This document shows positions 30,906-40,623 of a DNA stretch of 64,000 nucleotides, piece by piece. The notes beneath the pieces were generated by a model. That model saw only the letters and a program-made list of their open reading frames with translations. It had not been told where the DNA came from and made no database searches. Source of the DNA: Gammaproteobacteria bacterium (GTDB lineage: Bacteria; Pseudomonadota; Gammaproteobacteria; Steroidobacterales; XN24); contig JAHEFR010000006.1 of assembly GCA_024640085.1 (NCBI GenBank), positions 62,001-126,000 on the forward strand, given 5' to 3'. A program made the position numbers and the translations under genes. Position 1 is the first letter of the stretch, and every line of letters starts with the position of its first letter.

Positions 30906-30959
30906 CTTGCCTCGTCTCCGAAGCTTTCGAGGTGGATTGAGGTCGGCGCGCCGTCGGCC

Positions 30960-32222
30960 TCAGGCGTCTACCTTGAACGGTTTGCGCAGGCGCTTGCGCA
31001 CCCGCACCTTTTTCAGGTGCACGTAATTCGGCAGTCCTTCGTGGAAGGGCGGGAAATCCTCGCCCTGGATGAGCGGCTCAAGATACCTGCGGCAAGCCTC
31101 GGTGATGTGGAAGCCGTCCCGGCTGATGTATTTCCGGGGTAATTTCTTTTCCTTGTTCGCGACCTTCGACAGCTCCGCGACCCCGACTCTCCACCGGTAG
31201 GGTTTGTCGGAAACGCGCTCGACCACCGGCATGACAGCATTCCTGCCCTCCATGGCGAGATCCACTGCTGCCTTGCCCATGGCGTAGGCCTGGTCAACAT
31301 CGGTCTTGGAGGCCAGATGCCGGGCTGACCGCTGCAGGTAGTCCACCACGGCATAGTGATACTTGTAGCCAAGCCGGTGCTGGATGATGTTGGCCAGCAC
31401 CGGGGCCACTCCACCCAGCTGGACGTGGCCGAAGGCGTCCTTCTTGCCGGCATCGGACACGAACTGGCCGCTGGGCCACTTGAGCCCTTCCGAAGCGACA
31501 ATGACGCAGTTGTCATAGCGCTCCACACATTCCTTGACCCGGGCGATCATCCTGACTTCGTCGAGCGGGATCTCGGGGAAAAGGATGACATGGGGTGGAT
31601 CGCTCCGCTTGCGTCCCGCGAGGCCGCCTGCTGCCGCGATCCAGCCGGCATGGCGACCCATCACCTCCATGATGAACACCTTGGTCTGCTTCATCGACAG
31701 GACGTCGATAGCGGCCTCCCGGGTGGAGGTGGCGATGTACTTGGCGACGGACCCGAAGCCCGGGCAATTGTCCGTGACCGCCAGATCGTTATCGACGGTC
31801 TTCGGCACGCCCACGCACGTAACCGGATAGCCCATGCGCTCGCCGATCTGGGAGACCTTCCAGGCCGTGTCCATGGAGTCGTTGCCGCCGTTGTACACGA
31901 AATACCCGATGTCGTGGGCCTCGAACACCCGGATCAGACGTTCGTACTCCAGCTTGTTTTCGTCCAGGCCCTTGAGCTTGTAGCGGGCCGATCCGAAGGC
32001 TCCGCCCGGAGTGTGGCGGAGCGCCGCGATCGCGGCGGCGCTTTCCTTGCCGGTATCGATAAGATCCTCGGTCAGGGCACCGACGATCCCCTGGTGACCT
32101 GCGTAGATCTTCCCGATCCTGTCCTTGTAGCCCCGGGCCGTCTGGATGACGCCGCAGGCGGTGGCATTCAGCACCGCCGTGACTCCGCCCGACTGAGCAT
32201 AGAAAAGATTCCGTTTTGCCAT
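30960..32222 (-). CDS. pfp: Pyrophosphate-dependent 6-phosphofructokinase
   Basis: This 420-residue enzyme reversibly phosphorylates fructose 6-phosphate. The choice of PPi over ATP is read from two positions: GGND (112-115) with Asp115 where ATP enzymes have Gly, and PKTVDND (140-146) with Lys141. The catalytic TVDND and the MEVMGRHAGWIAAAGG sugar-phosphate segment are intact. It starts at ATG 32222 and faces hppA, whose substrate is PPi. In autotrophic or methanotrophic relatives such enzymes can also act on sedoheptulose phosphates, but that cannot be seen here. Confidence 0.94.
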   Translation of the reverse strand: MAKRNLFYAQSGGVTAVLNATACGVIQTARGYKDRIGKIYAGHQGIVGALTEDLIDTGKESAAAIAALRHTPGGAFGSARYKLKGLDENKLEYERLIRVFEAHDIGYFVYNGGNDSMDTAWKVSQIGERMGYPVTCVGVPKTVDNDLAVTDNCPGFGSVAKYIATSTREAAIDVLSMKQTKVFIMEVMGRHAGWIAAAGGLAGRKRSDPPHVILFPEIPLDEVRMIARVKECVERYDNCVIVASEGLKWPSGQFVSDAGKKDAFGHVQLGGVAPVLANIIQHRLGYKYHYAVVDYLQRSARHLASKTDVDQAYAMGKAAVDLAMEGRNAVMPVVERVSDKPYRWRVGVAELSKVANKEKKLPRKYISRDGFHITEACRRYLEPLIQGEDFPPFHEGLPNYVHLKKVRVRKRLRKPFKVDA

Positions 32223-32389
32223 CAGCAGTCTCGTCCTTGGATTCGGAGTCGCTAATGGAAGGATAACGCATCCTCCGGGCCCCGGTCATTCGGTTTGACG
32301 ACGCTGCGGCGCGCGGCTAGCCTGACGGCTTCGGGCGGGGCCATGCGGCCAGGGACCGTGCGGCTCCCGGTCGCCAGCGAGGTTGAGAT

Positions 32390-33049
32390 ATGAGAATTAT
32401 TCTTCTTGGTGCACCGGGATCGGGCAAGGGGACGCAGGCCCAGAAACTGGTCGCCCAGTTTAATATCCCCCAGGTCTCCACCGGGGACCTGCTCCGGGAG
32501 GCAGTCGCGAAGGGGACTGATCTGGGCCAGCGCGCCAAGGCGGTCATGGACGCAGGCGAACTGGTCTCGGACGACATCGTCCTCGGCATGATCCGGGAGC
32601 GACTGGGGAAACCCGATGCCGCGGCCGGGTTCATCCTCGACGGCTTCCCCCGCAATATCGCCCAGGCCCAGTCCCTCGACGTACTGCTGGAGGAACTCGG
32701 GACCCCGCTGGACGCCGCCGTTCTGATGGACGTGGATTTCGATGTGCTGTTGAAGCGCTTGACCGGTCGCAGGACCTGCAAGGCTTGCGGTCGGGTATTC
32801 AATATCCACTTCTTCCCGCCCGGGAAGGAGGGCCTGTGCGATGCTTGCGGCGGCGAACTGGTGCATCGGGCCGACGACAATGAAGAGACCATCAGTCAGA
32901 GACTGCGGGTGTACGAGGCGCAGACGTCCCCGCTGGTGGAATTCTATGAGGGCAGGAACAAGCTCAAGGTCGTCCCTGCCGAGGGCGAGATCGAATCTGT
33001 GTACGAGCGCCTGGTGGCGGCCGTCGTCCCGTCATTGCCCGGCGCCTGA
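32390..33049 (+). CDS. adk: Adenylate kinase with a four-cysteine zinc LID
   Basis: The 219-residue enzyme interconverts AMP, ADP and ATP. The P-loop is GAPGSGKGT (7-15); the AMP site and DGFPRN (84-89) are intact. The LID domain holds Cys130-x2-Cys133-x16-Cys150-x2-Cys153, a complete zinc-ribbon set, where the E. coli-type enzyme uses a His/Ser/Asp/Thr network. It diverges from pfp (167 bases) and its last 18 bases overlap the convergent rnd. The ATG lies about nine bases after a GAGG site. Confidence 0.97.
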   Translation: MRIILLGAPGSGKGTQAQKLVAQFNIPQVSTGDLLREAVAKGTDLGQRAKAVMDAGELVSDDIVLGMIRERLGKPDAAAGFILDGFPRNIAQAQSLDVLLEELGTPLDAAVLMDVDFDVLLKRLTGRRTCKACGRVFNIHFFPPGKEGLCDACGGELVHRADDNEETISQRLRVYEAQTSPLVEFYEGRNKLKVVPAEGEIESVYERLVAAVVPSLPGA

Positions 33050-34150
33050 TCCGGCCTCGTCCTCGATCAGACCCAGCAAGCGGTCCCCGACCAGTTCCCG
33101 CCGCCAGCCCCGCAGGACCCTGAGGTCGCGTTGTCCAGCGACCATGGCCTTCAGTTCGGCCCGCGTGGCCAGGATCGCCGGCGCCACCCGCGCCTTCTCC
33201 GCGGTCTCGTCCACAATGCGGCCTAGCCGGGACGCGAGTCTGGCCTCCTCCCTTGGCAGCCGTGTGTCCGGCGGGACGTCGCGGGGCTCCGCGTCCGGCG
33301 GAAGGGCGGCAAGCCTGGCCGCAATCGTCCGGCCCTGGCGTCTGGCCACCGCCGGCGGGATGCCGGCCAGGGCGACGGCCCTCTCGTCGGCGGGATTGCG
33401 TCGGGCGAGTTCCATCAGGGCATTGTCATCCAGGATCCACCTCCTCGGCCGGTCCCTTTCTACCGCCTGCTCCTCCCGCCAGCGGGCCAGGGCCTGCAGC
33501 CGGGCAAGCTCCGCGCCTTCGAGCTGGCGCCAGTTCTTGACGCGCCGCCACGCACCTGACGGATCGGGTGCATAGAGGGCCGGATCCGTCAATTCCCGGT
33601 ACAGTTCCGCGGCCCACTCCTGACGACCCAGGTTCGCCAGGCGGTGTTCCAGCTCCTCCCTCATGGGCAGGAGATAGCGGACATCGTCGATGGCGTAGCG
33701 GAGCTGTTCGTCGCTCAGCGGGCGTCTCGCCCAGTCGGTGCGGGCATGGCCCTTTTCGAGTCTGACGCCGAGGATCTCCTCCACCAGCGGGCCGTAACCC
33801 GACTGATCGGGGAAGCCGAGCACACCACCGGCGATCTGGGTGTCGTAGATCGGGGCCGGCACCCTGCCGCACATGGCGTAAAACAGCTCCATGTCCTGTC
33901 GGGCGGCGTGGAAGACCTTGGTAGTCTCGCCGCCGAACAGGATGTCTGCCAGCGACCCGACGCCGCCCAGGGTCATGAGATCCACGCATGCGACCTCCTC
34001 ATCCCATCCCAGTTGCAGCAGGCAGGGCTTGGGAAAGTAGGTGCGTTCCCGGACGAATTCCGTGTCCACCGCAATAAGCGGCGCGCCTGCCAGGGCGCCG
34101 ACCAGGATCCCGAGGTCGTGTTCGTTGTCTATGAGGTTTATGACCGGCAT
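33032..34150 (-). CDS. rnd: Ribonuclease D
   Basis: A 372-residue 3'-5' exoribonuclease acting in tRNA and small-RNA 3' trimming. The DEDD exonuclease acidic residues are seen in IAVDTEFVRERTYFP (Asp-Glu, about 27-40), HAARQDME, and the terminal YAIDDVRYLLP. HRDC-type helical domains follow (about 205-290 and beyond). I start at ATG 34150, where RNase D homology begins, rather than the further upstream in-frame start at 34219, which would run into the divergent membrane-protein promoter region. It overlaps adk by 18 bases at the 3' end. Confidence 0.94.
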   Translation of the reverse strand: MPVINLIDNEHDLGILVGALAGAPLIAVDTEFVRERTYFPKPCLLQLGWDEEVACVDLMTLGGVGSLADILFGGETTKVFHAARQDMELFYAMCGRVPAPIYDTQIAGGVLGFPDQSGYGPLVEEILGVRLEKGHARTDWARRPLSDEQLRYAIDDVRYLLPMREELEHRLANLGRQEWAAELYRELTDPALYAPDPSGAWRRVKNWRQLEGAELARLQALARWREEQAVERDRPRRWILDDNALMELARRNPADERAVALAGIPPAVARRQGRTIAARLAALPPDAEPRDVPPDTRLPREEARLASRLGRIVDETAEKARVAPAILATRAELKAMVAGQRDLRVLRGWRRELVGDRLLGLIEDEAGSGAGQ

Positions 34151-34240
34151 CGGCGCATTATCCCGCAATCGCCGGGCGGCGCATGCCCACTTTCCCTGCT
34201 GCGGGTATGATGCGGACACGCAAATGACGTGACGTCCCCG

Positions 34241-34762
34241 ATGACCGAGCTGCTGCGCGCGTTCCTGAAGATCGCCACCTTGAAAATAGGCCCCGAGGAC
34301 CTTCCGCCGTCGCGATTCCTTCTCGGCCTCGCGACTGCCCTGTATCTGGTATCGGGGGCCGCATCGGTGGCCTTCTATGCGGACGCCGCCGGCGACGCAT
34401 TGCTCCAGCTCGCGGTCGATCTCGGCCTCACCGTTACCTTTTTCGGCGCTATCGTCGTGTTTTACGGGAAACGTCAGCGTCTTCTTCAGACCATGACCGC
34501 ACTCCTTGGCACCGGTGCGCTGCTGTCTCTCGCCGCGCTACCGTTTACGGCATGGCTGAGACTGCTGGAGGTCACAGACCGTCCGGGCGTGGCCGTCCCC
34601 GCGCTGGGCATCTATTTCGTGGTCCTGTGGTCGATCAGCGTCACCGGCCATATTGTCCACCGGGCCCTGGGTATCCCCTTCGTGGGTGGCCTGATCATCG
34701 GTGTCACTTACTTCGTACTCAACCTGGCGACCTTCGCCGCCCTGTTTCCGCCGGAGGCCTGA
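34241..34762 (+). CDS. Small four-helix inner-membrane protein of unknown function
   Basis: I do not recognise the family. The protein has 173 residues from ATG 34241 (177 if the in-frame GTG 34229 is used) and four hydrophobic segments, roughly 30-50, 58-80, 88-110 and 125-165. It has no cysteine-rich or catalytic motif. Its stop lies directly before the mpl ATG with no gap, so the two are probably coupled. The position between rnd and mpl suggests a link to envelope assembly, but this is context only. Confidence 0.8.
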   Translation: MTELLRAFLKIATLKIGPEDLPPSRFLLGLATALYLVSGAASVAFYADAAGDALLQLAVDLGLTVTFFGAIVVFYGKRQRLLQTMTALLGTGALLSLAALPFTAWLRLLEVTDRPGVAVPALGIYFVVLWSISVTGHIVHRALGIPFVGGLIIGVTYFVLNLATFAALFPPEA

Positions 34763-36133
34763 ATGCACGTCCACATCCTCGGCATCTGCGGTACGTTCAT
34801 GGGAGGGATCGCCGCCTTGGCGCGCGCCGCCGGTCACCGCGTGACCGGGTCCGATCGTGGGGTCTATCCGCCCATGAGCACCCAGCTCGCCTCCCTCGGT
34901 ATCGAAGTGACGGAGGGGTACGAGTCCGCCCAGCTTGACGAACCGCCCGACTGCGTCGTGGTAGGCAACGTGATGACCCGGGGCATGCCGGTGGTGGAGG
35001 CCATGCTCGACGCGGGCCTGCCCTACACATCCGGCCCCGAGTGGCTTGCCCGGCACGTGCTCGACGAGCGGTGGGTACTGGCGGTGGCCGGCACCCACGG
35101 CAAGACCAGCACGGCCAGCATGCTGGCGTGGATCCTCGATGACGCCGGACTGAATCCCGGTTTCCTCATCGGCGGCGTGCCCGGGAACTTCGGGCGGTCG
35201 GCGCGCCTGGGGGCCGGGCCCTTCTTCGTTGTGGAGGCTGACGAGTACGACACGGCTTTCTTCGACAAGCGCTCGAAGTTCGTTCACTACCGGCCGCGGA
35301 CGCTGGTCCTCAACAACCTGGAGTACGACCACGCGGACATCTTTGCCGACCTCGAGGCCATCAAAGTCCAGTTCCACCACCTGATCCGGACAGTCCCCGG
35401 ATCCGGTCGCATCATCGTCAACGCGGCGGATGCTAACCTGCGAGAGGTCCTGGAACGTGGCTGCTGGACCGCTATCGAGACGTTCTCCCCGGCGGACCGG
35501 GAGGGCCAATGGCGCGCCCGCAACGCAGGACAGGGATGCGGCTTCGAAGTCGTGACAGACGGCGACCGGGCTGTTGCGGTGGACTGGGAACTTCCCGGTG
35601 CCTACAACCAGCAGAATGCGCTGGCGGCCCTGCTGGCGGCCCGGCACGCCGGCGTGCCGCCGGGCTCGGGTGCCGACGCGCTGGGGCGGTACAAGGGGGT
35701 GGCGCGCAGGATGGAGAACCGGGGAAGGGAGCGCGGCATCACGGTCTTCGATGATTTCGCTCATCACCCTTCCGAGATCAGGGCTACTCTCGAGGGGGCT
35801 GCCGGACTCCCGAGGGAGGGCCGGCTGGTCGCCGTCTTCGAACCCCGTTCCAACACCATGCGGATGGGTGTCCATCGAGACGAGTTACGACGGGCCTTCC
35901 AGTCGGCGGATGCGGTCTACCTGTTCGAGCCGCCCGATCTGTCCTGGGACATCGATTCCGTGGCATCTGAAATTAAACCGGCGACGATTGTATGCGACGA
36001 TGTCGGTGACCTCGTGCGACGCCTTGTCTCGGAATTGCGCAGCGGGGATGATGTGGTGATCATGAGCAACGGCGCATTCGGTGGCATACACACTCGCCTC
36101 CTAGAAGCCCTCGGCCGGAACACCGGATCGTGA
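34763..36133 (+). CDS. mpl: UDP-N-acetylmuramate:L-alanyl-gamma-D-glutamyl-meso-diaminopimelate ligase
   Basis: The 456-residue Mur-ligase-family enzyme reattaches recycled murein tripeptide to UDP-MurNAc. It has the N-terminal [14 protein letters not shown], the ATP loop [11 protein letters not shown] (Thr111-Ser116 core), and the Mpl-type [18 protein letters not shown] segment near 330-347. The length fits Mpl rather than MurC. It abuts the upstream membrane protein and overlaps ubiX by four bases (GTGA). The mpl-ubiX pair is common in gammaproteobacteria. Confidence 0.96.
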   Translation: MHVHILGICGTFMGGIAALARAAGHRVTGSDRGVYPPMSTQLASLGIEVTEGYESAQLDEPPDCVVVGNVMTRGMPVVEAMLDAGLPYTSGPEWLARHVLDERWVLAVAGTHGKTSTASMLAWILDDAGLNPGFLIGGVPGNFGRSARLGAGPFFVVEADEYDTAFFDKRSKFVHYRPRTLVLNNLEYDHADIFADLEAIKVQFHHLIRTVPGSGRIIVNAADANLREVLERGCWTAIETFSPADREGQWRARNAGQGCGFEVVTDGDRAVAVDWELPGAYNQQNALAALLAARHAGVPPGSGADALGRYKGVARRMENRGRERGITVFDDFAHHPSEIRATLEGAAGLPREGRLVAVFEPRSNTMRMGVHRDELRRAFQSADAVYLFEPPDLSWDIDSVASEIKPATIVCDDVGDLVRRLVSELRSGDDVVIMSNGAFGGIHTRLLEALGRNTGS

Positions 36134-36771
36134 AGATCGGCACACAGGCAACGGAACCGCACATCGCGCTGGCGTGGACCGGCGCATCGGGAATCCAGTA
36201 CGGCGTCAGGCTGCTGGAGTGCCTGCTGGCGTCCCCATGCCGGGTCTCGCTGATGGTTTCGAAGCCGGCCCAGGTCGTCATCGGTACCGAGACGGATCTG
36301 GCACTACCGGCCAGGACCGCGGACCTCCGGCGAGCGCTGGTCGAGATGTTTCCGCAGGGAGAGGGCCGTCTCTCCGTGTACGGGCGCGACGAATGGACCG
36401 CACCGGTGGCCAGCGGCTCGGCCGTCCCTGACGCCATGGTCGTTTGCCCCTGCACGACGGCAACGGTGTCCGCAGTGGCCACTGGGGCAAGTCGCTCCCT
36501 GATCGAGCGCGCGGCCGACGTCGTACTGAAGGAGCGGCGACAACTGCTGCTGGTGGTCCGCGAGACGCCGTTCTCGGCTATCCATCTGGAGAACATGCTC
36601 CGGCTCGCCAGGTCGGGCGCGGTGATCATGCCGGCATCGCCCGGGTTCTACCACCGGCCGGAGACGGTGGCGGATCTGGTGGACTTTATCGTCGCCCGTA
36701 TCATGGACCATCTCCGCATCGGGCAGACGCTGCTCCCGGCCTGGGGCGGCTCCGGGACGGAGGCGCTGTAG
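36130..36771 (+). CDS. ubiX: Flavin prenyltransferase UbiX
   Basis: A 213-residue flavoprotein-type enzyme that prenylates FMN to make the cofactor of the UbiD decarboxylase in ubiquinone synthesis. The family motifs are [15 protein letters not shown] near 16-30, [18 protein letters not shown] and the C-terminal [21 protein letters not shown]. It starts at GTG 36130 overlapping the mpl stop. UbiD is not in the window. No residues appear missing. Confidence 0.96.
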   Translation: MKIGTQATEPHIALAWTGASGIQYGVRLLECLLASPCRVSLMVSKPAQVVIGTETDLALPARTADLRRALVEMFPQGEGRLSVYGRDEWTAPVASGSAVPDAMVVCPCTTATVSAVATGASRSLIERAADVVLKERRQLLLVVRETPFSAIHLENMLRLARSGAVIMPASPGFYHRPETVADLVDFIVARIMDHLRIGQTLLPAWGGSGTEAL

Positions 36772-36778
36772 GGACACC

Positions 36779-37366
36779 GTGACGGACATCAAGGCAGAGA
36801 TCCCCCTTTTCCCCCTGAAGACCGTGCTCTTCCCGGACGGTCCACTTCCGCTCAGGATATTCGAGACGCGCTACCTGGACATGATCCGTCGGTGCCTGAA
36901 ATCGGATACGGGTTTCGGCGTGCTGGCCTTGCGGGATGGAGCGGGGGAAGGAACTGCCGAGGTACACCAGGTCGGCACGCTGGCGCGCATCATCGACTGG
37001 TATCAGTTCGACGATGGCCTGTTGGGCATCACCGCCCTGGGGCAGGCGAAATTCCTGCTGCGGTCCATCCGGCAACAGGCGGACGGTCTCAATCTCGGGC
37101 AAGTGGATTTCCTTGAGGCGGAACCGGAAGTCGAGTTGCCGGAACAATTCCAGCCCATGCTGGCCCTGTTGCAGAATGCGATGAGCGGGCTGGAGGCCCA
37201 GTACAGGTACGTAGAGAAGCGGTACGGAGATGCAAGCTGGGTCGGTTGGAGGCTGGCCGAGATCCTGCCCCTGAGCCTCGAGCAGAAGCAGATGTGCCTG
37301 GAGCTCGGCGACCCCCTCAGACGCCTCGAAGTGCTGTTGCCCGTGGTCCAGAACGTCCGGCTATGA
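36779..37366 (+). CDS. LON substrate-binding-domain protein
   Basis: The 195-residue protein consists of a stand-alone LON (N-terminal, PF02190-type) domain: the start EIPLFPLKTVLFPDGPLPLRIFETRYLDM and the central GFGVLALRDG. It lacks the AAA and protease parts of Lon. The start is GTG 36779, eight bases after ubiX. Stand-alone LON domains are poorly understood and may bind misfolded or specific protein partners. Function is not assigned. Confidence 0.9.
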   Translation: MTDIKAEIPLFPLKTVLFPDGPLPLRIFETRYLDMIRRCLKSDTGFGVLALRDGAGEGTAEVHQVGTLARIIDWYQFDDGLLGITALGQAKFLLRSIRQQADGLNLGQVDFLEAEPEVELPEQFQPMLALLQNAMSGLEAQYRYVEKRYGDASWVGWRLAEILPLSLEQKQMCLELGDPLRRLEVLLPVVQNVRL

Positions 37367-37444
37367 ATCGCGGGCCGGAAGATGATGCCGCCGGGAGCCG
37401 AGCCGGCTGGTGGGACGGTGCTGCCGCCAGGAGAGCAGACGATA

Positions 37445-37774
37445 ATGTCTGAGCCCTCCAGACTGGTATGTGTGTACCGCCTCCAGGATCCCATCGAGGC
37501 CAACCTTATCCGGGGACTCCTCCTCAATGCGGGCATACCGGCCCAGCTGACTGGAGAAGGGCTCGTCGGCGCTTACAGCGGCGTGCCCAAAGTATGCGAG
37601 GTCCGCGTGCTGGTTCCGGTGGCGCGTCAGGCCGAGGCCGAGCGCATGTTGCAGGGCTACGAGGCAGACCGCAATCGGCCTTCGGCGGATCCGGACTGGT
37701 GTTGCGCGCAATGCGGCGAGCGCAACGGCCCCCGCTTCGAAGTCTGCTGGAATTGCGAGAGGGCAAGGGAATGA
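37445..37774 (+). CDS. DUF2007 domain fused to a C-terminal zinc ribbon
   Basis: A 109-residue protein with a DUF2007-type domain (residues about 7-75: VCVYRLQDPIEANLIRGLL and VRVLVPVARQAEAERML) followed by a RanBP2-like zinc ribbon Cys87-x2-Cys90-x10-Cys101-x2-Cys104 (CAQCGERN ... CWNC). DUF2007 is a putative PII-like signal-transducing fold. I chose ATG 37445, where the domain starts. Its stop overlaps the ATG of the next gene, the hydrolase, so the two are coupled. Confidence 0.88.
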   Translation: MSEPSRLVCVYRLQDPIEANLIRGLLLNAGIPAQLTGEGLVGAYSGVPKVCEVRVLVPVARQAEAERMLQGYEADRNRPSADPDWCCAQCGERNGPRFEVCWNCERARE

Positions 37775-38775
37775 TGACGACATCGCCATTATCGGATCGG
37801 GTGCGGATACTGCTCGTTCACGGGATGGCCGGGAAGCCCGCCGAGCCGGTGTGGTTTGATCTGTGGCGGCAGGCGCTGGTCGCCAACCTGTTGATGGAGG
37901 CGGGGCGATTCGGGTCTCGTGTCCGTGACGACCCGGCCCTGCTGATGTCGGCCTACTGGGCGGACGCAATTCCCGATCATCTGCCGGACCCGCCAGAGAG
38001 CGTCAGGCGGATGCGGCGGTCGATGGAGGAGGTCATCGCCGTGCGCCGCAAGCACGGGGCGCATATGCATACTCCTGGGGAAGGGTGGACCCGGGAGCGG
38101 GTCCGCAGATTTGGCCGGGACGTGATCGACGCCATGCGCGCCACCATCAGTATGGGCCCGGAAACGTTCGGGCAACACCGTTGGGAGCTTGAGCGCTACC
38201 ACACCGACAGCACCATCGCGGACCGGATACGCCGGCCGCTGGAGGATCGCCTGCGGGAGTGCTGGGATGCGGGGCAGCGGGTGATCGTCCTGTCCCACTC
38301 ACTTGGTGCGGCCGTAGCCTACGACACCCTGTGGCGCTTCTCTCACCGCACCGAACCCGAATTCCAGGCTTATCGCCGTGGCACGGTCGATCTGCTGGTC
38401 ACCATGGGGGCGCCGCTGGCGGACAGGACCATCCAGGGAGTCATGCTCAGCGGCCGGTGTCTGGCCGAGCGTGACGCGCCTACAAAATCGCGCCGTCGCC
38501 GCGCCTGGATGACCAATGTCCGACGTTGGGAGAATTATTCCGCTCTCGGCGATTTCGTCTGTCACGGGCTCGATATGAAGACGGAGTTCTTCGACGGCAT
38601 GCTCCGCGATCTGCCCCATCTTCGCCCCGCCGACCTGCGCGATTATCGTGAGTTGTTCAATCCGTACCGGGAGCCGGACGGGACACCGAACCCCCACAAG
38701 GTGTTCGGCTACCTGGTGCAGCCGAAGCTCGCCTCGCGGCTGTGCCGATTGCTGCAAGAGATCGACGCCGGATGA
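37771..38775 (+). CDS. Alpha/beta-hydrolase-fold protein of unknown function
   Basis: A 334-residue protein that starts at ATG 37771 (or ATG 37774), overlapping the DUF2007 stop. It has the oxyanion-hole HGMAGKP near 17-23 and the nucleophile elbow S175-H-S177-L-G179 ([15 protein letters not shown]). Acidic and histidine candidates lie downstream (for example [15 protein letters not shown]). There is no signal peptide, so it is probably cytoplasmic. The large insert between the first strand and the elbow (about 25-165) is not lipase-like. Its substrate is unknown. It overlaps the macrodomain gene by four bases. Confidence 0.82.
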   Translation: MMTTSPLSDRVRILLVHGMAGKPAEPVWFDLWRQALVANLLMEAGRFGSRVRDDPALLMSAYWADAIPDHLPDPPESVRRMRRSMEEVIAVRRKHGAHMHTPGEGWTRERVRRFGRDVIDAMRATISMGPETFGQHRWELERYHTDSTIADRIRRPLEDRLRECWDAGQRVIVLSHSLGAAVAYDTLWRFSHRTEPEFQAYRRGTVDLLVTMGAPLADRTIQGVMLSGRCLAERDAPTKSRRRRAWMTNVRRWENYSALGDFVCHGLDMKTEFFDGMLRDLPHLRPADLRDYRELFNPYREPDGTPNPHKVFGYLVQPKLASRLCRLLQEIDAG

Positions 38776-39299
38776 GCCGGCGCATTGGCCTCACGGCGGC
38801 TGATATCACCGCTCTCGATGTGGACGCCATCGTCAACGCGGCCAACCGCACGCTGCTTGGCGGCGGCGGCGTCGACGGGGCGATCCACGACGCTGCGGGC
38901 CCCCAGCTGAGAGAGGCCTGCCGGCCCCTGAACGGTTGTCCGGTGGGCGAGGCCAAGGCGACTCCCGGCTTTCGGCTGCCGGCACGCTGGGTGATCCATA
39001 CGGTGGGCCCTGTCTGGCAGGGTGGAGATTCGGGGGAGCCCGGGCAGCTGGCGAGCTGTTACCGCCGCTGCATGGAGATCGCAGCGGACCTGGGCGCCGG
39101 ATCCATTGCCTTTCCGGCTATCAGCTGTGGAGCCTACCGGTATCCCATGGAGCTTGCTGTGGAGGTCGCCCTTGATCAGGTGACCGCGCCCAGCGACGCC
39201 AAGGTTCCGACGGAGGTCTGGTTCTGCTGCTTCGGCGCTGACGCGCTCGCCGTCTACTCCGCGGCGCTGTCCCGTCGCGCCATCGATCCCCTGGGTTGA
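38772..39299 (+). CDS. Macrodomain protein (ADP-ribose / O-acetyl-ADP-ribose hydrolase type)
   Basis: A 175-residue single macrodomain. The ADP-ribose pocket is read in [23 protein letters not shown] (catalytic Asn22 and Asn25, Asp35 in the glycine loop) and [16 protein letters not shown]. The sequence resembles YmdB-type deacetylases that act on O-acetyl-ADP-ribose and on ADP-ribosylated proteins. The start overlaps the hydrolase stop (ATGA), so it belongs to the coupled trio starting at 37445. hemL follows on the other strand two bases away. Confidence 0.93.
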   Translation: MSRRIGLTAADITALDVDAIVNAANRTLLGGGGVDGAIHDAAGPQLREACRPLNGCPVGEAKATPGFRLPARWVIHTVGPVWQGGDSGEPGQLASCYRRCMEIAADLGAGSIAFPAISCGAYRYPMELAVEVALDQVTAPSDAKVPTEVWFCCFGADALAVYSAALSRRAIDPLG

Positions 39300-39301
39300 G
39301 A

Positions 39302-40588
39302 TCAGTCGCCGAAGCCGCCCATCACGCGGGCCGCCGCCGAGACCGTGTCCGCGATGTCTTCGTCGGAATGCATGATAGAGACGAAGCCGGCCTCGAAGGC
39401 GGACGGCGCCATGTAGACGCCCGCGTCAAGCATGCCGTGGAAAAACTGCCTGAACCGGCCGGCATCGCACGCCATCACCTGGCTGTAACGCCGGACCGGC
39501 GAATCTTCGGTGAAGAAGAATCCGAACATGCCGCCGAGGTGACAGACATGGAACGGTACCCCGGCCTGGTCTGCGGCAGACTGCAGGCCCCTGGCCAGCT
39601 TCGTCGTGGCCTCGCCAAGCCGCTCGTAAAACCCGGCCTCGCCGACGAGATCCAGCGTCCGTAGCCCGGCGGACATGGCGATCGGGTTGCCGGAGAGCGT
39701 GCCGGCCTGGTAGACGGGGCCTGTCGGAGCGATATGGTCCATGATCTCGGCGCGGCCGCCGAACGCCCCTACCGGCATGCCGCCACCGATCACCTTGCCC
39801 AGGGTGGTGAGATCAGGCCGAACGCCATATACAGACTGGGCGCCTCCGATGGCGACCCGGAAGCCGGTCATGACCTCGTCGAAAATCAGCAGACTGCCGC
39901 ACCGGTCGCAGACTTCCCGCAGGCCTTCCAGGAATCCCTCCTCCGGCAGGATCATATTCATGTTACCTGCGACGGGTTCGACGATGATGCATGCTATCTG
40001 GTCGCCGGCGCTCTCGAACGCCTGCTCAACCTGGTCCAGATCGTTGAAGGTGAGGGTGATGGTGTGTTCGGCGACCGAGGCCGGCACGCCAGGGGAGGTG
40101 GGGACGCCGAGGGTCAATGCGCCCGAGCCGGCCTTGACGAGGAGGGAATCCGAGTGGCCGTGGTAACAGCCTTCGAACTTGACGATCTTGTCGCGGCCGG
40201 TAAAGCCACGGGCGAGCCGGATCGCGCTCATTGTGGCTTCGGTGCCGGAGCTGACAAAACGGACCTTTTCGATGGAGGGCACCAGTGAGCAGACCTTCCG
40301 GGCCAGGGCAGTCTCCACGGCCGTCGGCGCTCCGTAACTGAGGCCACGATCGGCGGCGTCCTTGACTGCATCGATCACCGCAGGGTGTGCGTGGCCGAGG
40401 ATCATCGGGCCCCAGGAACCCACGTAATCCACATATCGGCGGCCCTCCTCGGCGTAGAGATAGGCGCCGCGGGCGTGGTTTACAAAGACCGGGGTACCGC
40501 CGACAGACCCGAACGCCCTCACGGGCGAATTGACGCCCCCGGGGATGAATTTCCTGGCCTCATCGAAGAGCGCTTCGCTGGATGTCAT
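39302..40588 (-). CDS. hemL: Glutamate-1-semialdehyde 2,1-aminomutase
   Basis: The 428-residue PLP enzyme makes 5-aminolevulinate, the precursor of haem and (bacterio)chlorophyll by the C5 route. The PLP lysine is K265 ([10 protein letters not shown]). The phosphate-binding [15 protein letters not shown] and the FDEVMTGFR metal/PLP region are intact. It starts at ATG 40588. It is followed, three bases after the macrodomain stop, by no further minus-strand gene, and the thiE stop lies 35 bases upstream. Confidence 0.98.
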   Translation of the reverse strand: MTSSEALFDEARKFIPGGVNSPVRAFGSVGGTPVFVNHARGAYLYAEEGRRYVDYVGSWGPMILGHAHPAVIDAVKDAADRGLSYGAPTAVETALARKVCSLVPSIEKVRFVSSGTEATMSAIRLARGFTGRDKIVKFEGCYHGHSDSLLVKAGSGALTLGVPTSPGVPASVAEHTITLTFNDLDQVEQAFESAGDQIACIIVEPVAGNMNMILPEEGFLEGLREVCDRCGSLLIFDEVMTGFRVAIGGAQSVYGVRPDLTTLGKVIGGGMPVGAFGGRAEIMDHIAPTGPVYQAGTLSGNPIAMSAGLRTLDLVGEAGFYERLGEATTKLARGLQSAADQAGVPFHVCHLGGMFGFFFTEDSPVRRYSQVMACDAGRFRQFFHGMLDAGVYMAPSAFEAGFVSIMHSDEDIADTVSAAARVMGGFGD

Positions 40589-40623
40589 TGGACCCTCGTC
40601 ACAGATTCCTGATGGCGTCCATT

